From: Macrolepiota albuminosa
Taxonomy: Eukaryota > Basidiomycota > Agaricomycetes > Agaricales > Agaricaceae
Assembly (NCBI GenBank): GCA_027475525.1
Contig: JAMWFC010000117.1
Location: forward strand, 1,102,183 to 1,166,182
Length of the DNA stretch: 64,000 nucleotides
Direction of reading: 5' to 3'
In this document: in pieces, positions 58,588-64,000 of the stretch
Numbering within the stretch: the stretch's first letter is position 1
How the letters are laid out: each line of letters starts with the position of its first letter
Program-made: the position numbers and the translations under genes
Notes under the pieces: model-generated
The model's database searches: none
What the model was told of the DNA's origin: nothing
The model's input: the letters and a program-made list of their open reading frames with translations, nothing else

Positions 58588-61500
58588 TCAGAGGTAACGA
58601 ACAGAATCTATCCCTAAACTCCTCCGAGCATGTATGATCGCTACAAGTTCTTTGATACTTTCCTCGAGTAGTACAACATCGTCCAATAGTTGGGAAAGTG
58701 TGACACTAGTCTTCGCTAGTTGGGCGTCAGGTATGTCCTCTACCTCGAATGTCTGTGGTGTGTCAATATTCCATCTTGAAGATGTGAAGACATCATCTTC
58801 AAAGCCTGTCCATCTCGTCGATTGTGTTGTTACCCAAGGACTTGAGGATGAAGTAGGCACAATGAAAGGTTCTACCACAATTGACCCGGTGTCCTGATAA
58901 TGACGATCAAACGGACTGGCTATACCTCTCGTATTCTTCCTCGACGGCGTTGAAAACTCGGGTACAGCAGAAGTAAGCACGGTCTTATTCTTTTTCGGAG
59001 TCAAGAACGAGACAAGGGAGCTGGCCGTAGATGATTTCGGTTTACTTTTGGTAGGTAAGGTTTCCTGAGATAATTCAGGTATTGGTTCCTCCAAAATATC
59101 CAATGAGACAGTGAGGGCGTCCGTCATGTTCTCTGAAAAGAGTAATCCCTGTCTTCGTTCCAAAAGAAATTTATCGAAGTTATCTACAGCGGCTCGGAAA
59201 TGCTCGAGCTGAGTGATAAGGCCGTGGAAGATTGTGTGAATCATCGGCCGAGACTTTTCGTCCATGATAGCCGCAGGAAGAAGATTAAAATCACTGGCCA
59301 ATTTCGTTTCTATCGAAAAATCAATTGAGCGATCGTCACTATCATCGCCGGTTAGGATGGTATCCTCAGCCCCCAGTCCTTTCTGTGAGTGTGCATCGTC
59401 TATCCCAAAAGTCAACCAGCCAGCTAAGGATCGATCGGGATGGATGGCTAGCGCGGCCAGCACACCGGTTAGAGCGATGTTGAATTCAGGAGTGTTAAAG
59501 AAAAACCTCCTCAGAGATTGGAGAACGATTGCTAGTATAGGATCGTCAACATTGAGTCGGTGCTTCCGTCGAGTATCTGGCTCGCTGAGTTCTTCATCCG
59601 GTATAGGGTATGCCGACTGACTTTGAATGGAGAAAAGAGCATCAGCTAGATAGCGTTCATATCCGGTGCTAAATGAATCACTGTTGTGTGATAAATCAAC
59701 ACGGGAAACAAGCGTAAGATACAATCCCATTTCACGTTCGTGGGTTGAAAAAGTAGTTTCGGGCTGTAAGAACTGAGGAGCACCAACTAAAGGACCTGTT
59801 TTTGTTTCATTTTCAACCCCGATAAAAGTGTTATCATCGTAATCGTCAGACAGATACAATGTCTCGGAGATAGCCATCGAGGGATAAGGGAAACTGGTCG
59901 CAATAGGATCAGGAGTTACAATAAGGACCCGCTCTGTGGTGATTTGTGGATGATGAAGAAGCATAGATTGCAGGAGTTGCAAAGCAGATGTCGCGGCGGG
60001 CTGGTAATTTGATTTGAGATTTGTCAACAGAAGATCTCGCAGCGTAAAGCGAGCCATAGATGTAAAATATTCAGACTGTTTCCTAGACGAAGGAGCTTCC
60101 ATTTCAAGGAGAACCATTGCGCTACTCTTTCTCCGTCGCAACCTGTCCTGCTTGTCCGACGAATTAGACATTACACTTTCTCCGTTTGATGTCAATGGTC
60201 GTTGTTTCGAGCGAACTTCTTCGTTGTCTTCACTGAGCAAAAAATCCACGAGAGTGTCAGCCAGTCGTCCGGGGTGGAGTGTCCTTATCATGACTTCAAT
60301 ATACGACATGACTGCGACAGAACTTCCATCGGTGTCGGAACATTCCAGGATAGTGGGATACAAAACATTCTCCAGGAAGATGAGCCGTACCGCATCAAGG
60401 ATTGACAGTCCAATAGCATTTCCGACAAGAGAAGATGCGCTCATAGAACCTGAGACGTCGTTCCTACGTAGGACGTCCTGCAGAAATTCCAGCAATTTCA
60501 GGAAATGGTCAATCCGTGCTTTGAAATCTGGGTTTGATGCATCCTCGACACCCAGTGCCCGCAGTTTCAACTTACTTTCTTCATGTTTCTCTTTCTCTTC
60601 TATCGAATCTAACGTGCCACCGATTGTCATAGAGTTCCCAGGAGAGTTGGTGGAGACTGAAGGTGTATAAAAAGCTAATTTTGTCGGAAGAAGCGAGTAT
60701 ACCGCTCCTAATCCAGCACCAAGTACCTCGGAGAAGTCTCCATTAAGAATGTACTCTGCCAAAGCCAGTGCAGCATCTTGAACTGGATCTGGTTGTACGC
60801 TTTCTAATGAGGAGTCACATGCTTCTGGCTGGGTTACTCCAGGCGACATCGCTACATCCATGAGAAACAGCAAGCCTGCCCGAGCAAAATCGCCAATCTG
60901 TCCTTCACGATGAACGAATCGAAGGAGATAGTTAAAAAGCAAGAACTCGTATTCGGTCTTCTTGGAGGAAGAGGCGGTGGCAGACCTGATGGTTGTTTGT
61001 GAGGGCGTAGGAGATGATCCGCGCTTGGTGGTTTCTTCTTCGTCGTCGTCGTCTTCGTCCAGATCTTCAGCAGAAAACAGTGGTTCAGAATGGTACCAAT
61101 GTTTATCATGAAAGAATATCATTAGCAGCTCGCGGTATTCTCGAATGCGACTGCACAGGATGCAAAGTAGATTAACCACTAATCATGAAAGAATATCATT
61201 AGCAGCTCGCGGTATTCTCGAATGCGACTGCACAGGATGCAAAGTAGATTAACCACTAACAAAGAACTAAGCTCATACACTTCAACACAGGAGGCTAACA
61301 CTTACAATCTTGCTCGTACTCCGATGGTTGACTTTGTACAGAACTTTTCGCCGCTCCCATAACTTTATGTCCATCCAGCTGCTCTTGAATATCGTCTCCG
61401 ACACAGTTCCTGATTAGTCTGAGGACAGCTCTGTGAACAGCAGAATGGACGAGAAATTGTTCGTCCATCAGGACTACCATGTTCTGCACCGCGCGGAGCA

Positions 61501-61991
61501 CCTCTGCTTGTATTCCAGATGGACGATCAGTTTCACTGAGTCGAACAAGAGTCCCCAGTATATCTGGCGACAAGATATGAGCGAAAGTCGACTTTTCCAA
61601 AACAATACGTCAGTCCCACCGTTTTTCAAGAGATACTCGAGACATGCACCAGTACCCCTACCCAACTTTCAGGATTCCGTACATTGACTGCTTACTCTAG
61701 ATGACATACCCTTCTTCTGTTCTCGTCGATTCCCAAACCAATGCATCAACCAGAGACTGCAGATGGTCTGGTACATTGGTAGACTTTATACCCCGAGATA
61801 ATTGTCGCTCGTCTGGGTATTGCAATGTGTTCTGTCCATGCTTCAGTTGTAACGTAATGATGATATATTAACAACCTTGCGAGGCCGACCTTGATTATTT
61901 CCCAAGATTTCTGAAACTCCTGAGCATGGTCGATAGGTGCTTGTGATGGCAAAGGGTTGCCCGTACGAAGAAACTTGGCAAAATAGTCCAT
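58588..61991 (-). CDS. FHIP (FTS- and Hook-interacting protein) homologue
   Basis: It starts at 61991: MDYFAKFLRTGNPLPSQAPI, then DHAQEFQKSWEIIK. GIQAEVLRAVQNMVVLMDEQ and HRAVLRLIRNCVGDDI follow, then the hallmark SRIREYRELLMIFFHDKHWY. Next come EYEFLLFNYLLRFVHREGQI and GDFARAGLLFLMDVAMSPGV. Past this, one exon of over 800 codons encodes a helical-repeat protein with an acidic, Ser-rich middle. FHIP joins FTS and Hook to couple dynein to early endosomes, as shown in Aspergillus. At 61258/61259, the right edge of duplication #16, one base is needed to join the exon FLC with VVNLLCILCS. The added codon xTA would allow Leu. Confidence 0.87.
61105..61258 (+). repeat. Exact 77-bp tandem duplication #16
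   Basis: Units 61105-61181 and 61182-61258 lie in an exon of the FHIP-like gene. Its right edge coincides with a one-base frame deficit. Confidence 0.95.
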
Positions 61992-62269
61992 CCACAGTAT
62001 ACTAGACAGTGCTATTCTAGACGAACATCATTTCGAGCCTCGGGTAGCTAGATAAGATAAGATTATCTCGACGAGAAACTGAAAGACTCGCGCACGTGAC
62101 GCCAACAGCCTGTCAGTGTTTATCCGCAGATTAAGTGCTGTCCTACTTCTACGCTAGATATGTTGATACACAAAAAATGAGGGACAATTAGCTAGGATGG
62201 AGCTAATGCCAGGTATACAAAGTGAAGGATGTGCCGATGTATAAAATATGTGATAACGATATACTATCA

Positions 62270-64000
62270 TTAGATAGTCTTGCAAATGGAACAATCAAAA
62301 GTGTCAAGGTTGATTTGGTTCCGGAAGATAACAGCTGCAAATGGATCTGAGCACTGAGTATATAGGTATGGGAAGGGAAAAGACTTACGCAAGACAATCA
62401 ATGCTGCAAGAAGGGCAACTATTACGATATAAACGATAGTGTACTTGATGACCTGAATGAAAAGCAAGAGATAAGCTAGGATCAAGACCGAAAGTAATGG
62501 ACATACAATCAACCGTCTTTGCCTTTTTTGCTTAGTAGAGAAGAGGGGGGCACGAATTTGCTTCGACGGACGAAGCCAGACTACGGACAACGTTTCAGTG
62601 GACATTCAACGGCAGAGAAGAGGGGGGCACGAATTTGCTTCGACGGACGAAGCCAGACTACGGACAACGTTTCAGTGGACATTCAACGGCGTTAGTGATA
62701 CAACACTTACACAACATCGTCGAATGTAACCTGTTAATATAAGGAATGAGGATTGGAGGAGTGAGGATAACCAAGAGAATGTGGGCGATGAGGAGGTCAG
62801 ACCCCCAAAGAGACATTTCAACAATTTTGACAATAAATTCACGGGCAGGCTGGGAGATAGCCGAAGTCCCTAAACCTCTTCCATACCACTTGCCTGTCCA
62901 CCAAGCACGATTTGTTTCATCGTGTTTGTACTCACGAGTCAAGAAGACAGCAATGAGTATCTTCTGAATGGCCCTTTGGATGGCGATAATCGCGATAACT
63001 CCCAGAACTGCACGCGAAGCATCCCAAAGCTCGAGGAACCACTACAGAAGATTGAGTCGGTCATGTTGTTATAAATGAAAAAATCAACGTACGAAGAACT
63101 CAAAGAACGCCACGAGACCAATGAGACATAACAAGTGACCCAAAGTCGCCATGACTGAACCGAATTTTGTCCAGTGTTCCATCATGGGACCGAGGAAGAG
63201 CGACACGAAGAATAAGCTCATGAGGACGGCCGCATTCCAGACCACTGGCCCAACGGCAATGACAGCGATGCGGATGAGAGGAGCTGGAGGTAAGTTGCCA
63301 CTGGCGTCACGGAATGACTTGACGAACATGTACGCGACGGTGAAAAGGGCTGCAATGAAGATTGGCCAAATGATCTCGGAGAGGATCACTGTTCTCCATT
63401 TAGCTCGAGGAACATCTCCTGACAGTTTCTCGGACGGATGGCCCAGCTTTTTCTTCTTGTAACCAGTAATCATAGTTCGCGAGAGCCGACAGTACCCATA
63501 CCAGCTGCTGGCTTTAGTGCGGGAATTGCCACGCGACATCCATCGAAGGAATTCTCGGTAATCAATGATGAAATCAGCGTACGAAAATTGGTGAGGATTG
63601 AATAAGAAAGGTGCAATGCAAAGGGACAGAACCGAAAACCAGAAGTAGATTAAATGGGGTATCCAGAGCGCCAAGGTGGCATAGAGAAGGAGTAGAAGAT
63701 TTCTCATGCCCAAATAGATACTGGGCCCGGCAAATCGTGAGTAAAGAATGCTGAAGCTGATGCGAGTTGTTGCAAAGCCGCGTCCGGTAGCAATGTATCG
63801 AGCACCACCGAACGACAAGTTACTGAGTATGGATTGTGAGTAGATTTGAGTTGAGAACACTTCAAAGATGGGTGAAAGCGAGAGGAAATGCTTAGCAAGC
63901 CGGAGTAACGCTTTGCCAGTTCCACGTTCGGTGAGTTCTATCATGGTATATTGAGAAAGATCCGCAGTAATAAAAAAACGCCCATTACCTTGCAAGAACA
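62270..64000 (-). CDS. FKS1: 1,3-beta-glucan synthase catalytic subunit, 3' part
   Basis: The gene runs off the right edge, so the N terminus and most of the catalytic domain lie outside. Visible are FGGARYIATGRGFATTRISF, then YSRFAGPSIYLGMRNLLLLL and LCIAPFLFNPHQFSYADFII. DYREFLRWMSRGNSRTKASS follows, all hallmark FKS segments. After them come several transmembrane helices (IIWPIFIAALFTVAYMFV, VVWNAAVLMSLFFVSLFLG). The end reads FWLRPSKQIRAPLFSTKQKR, then a last helix and the stop at 62270. The enzyme sits in the plasma membrane and makes the main cell-wall glucan from UDP-glucose; it is the echinocandin target. Duplication #17 crosses an intron acceptor. Confidence 0.94.
62537..62690 (+). 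repeat. Exact 77-bp tandem duplication #17
   Basis: Units 62537-62613 and 62614-62690, covering an intron acceptor and exon of FKS1. Confidence 0.95.

Noticed and set aside
1..64000. tRNA, rRNA, CRISPR or secondary-metabolite cluster
   Set aside because: I scanned by eye for B-box-like motifs, repeat-spacer arrays and PKS/NRPS/terpene core genes and saw none; a tRNAscan or antiSMASH run would settle it.

Overview
The window looks like nuclear DNA of a mushroom-forming or related basidiomycete (Agaricomycotina). Genes are dense and lie on both strands. Most are split by many GT-AG introns of about 45-65 bases with CTRAY-like branch sites. Intergenic gaps are short, and the conserved proteins are eukaryotic: ESCRT-I Vps23, APC5, XMAP215, NOC3, eIF2B alpha, FKS1-type glucan synthase and Golgi UPF0658. 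About 30 protein genes can be supported, one cut by the left edge and one by the right edge.

Layout. 1-16.7 kb: inner nuclear membrane Src1/Man1 protein (cut), Vps23/Tsg101, TEA/ATTS transcription factor, NOC3, APC5 and a very long multi-TOG XMAP215 protein running to 18.8 kb. 18.9-26.5 kb: Gpt2/Sct1 acyltransferase, methionine aminopeptidase 1, a small unknown gene and eIF2B alpha. 26.5-34.4 kb is the least gene-like part: a TA-flanked inverted-repeat element (MITE), a broken coding-like stretch, a Ctk2-type cyclin, two lineage-type unknown genes and mitochondrial ribosomal protein S21. 34.4-50 kb: Gir2 (RWD), an alpha/beta hydrolase, two unknown largely disordered proteins, a short-chain dehydrogenase, a SET-domain protein, Tma22/DENR and a SWIM-finger ATP-dependent DNA ligase. 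50-64 kb: UPF0658 Golgi membrane protein, DCAF4-like WD40 protein, a retroelement RNase H scrap, PAP2 phosphatase, DNAJC9-like J protein, FHIP-like protein and FKS1 1,3-beta-glucan synthase (cut). This is a housekeeping neighbourhood, not an operon or secondary-metabolite cluster. Neighbours are mostly convergent or divergent pairs with no shared pathway.

The strongest non-gene signal is technical. Seventeen unrelated places carry an exact head-to-tail duplication, and every one has the same period, 77 bases. At several of these junctions, and at other sites in conserved genes, exactly one base is missing, usually at a synonymous codon position. Identical period with unrelated sequence points to a k=77 de Bruijn assembly artefact, with polymorphic bases dropped, in a heterozygous (dikaryotic) source. 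Several genes here are broken on paper only. No new biological system was found that I would defend. The most interesting gene-level items are the long TOG protein, the SWIM-ligase fusion and the MITE.
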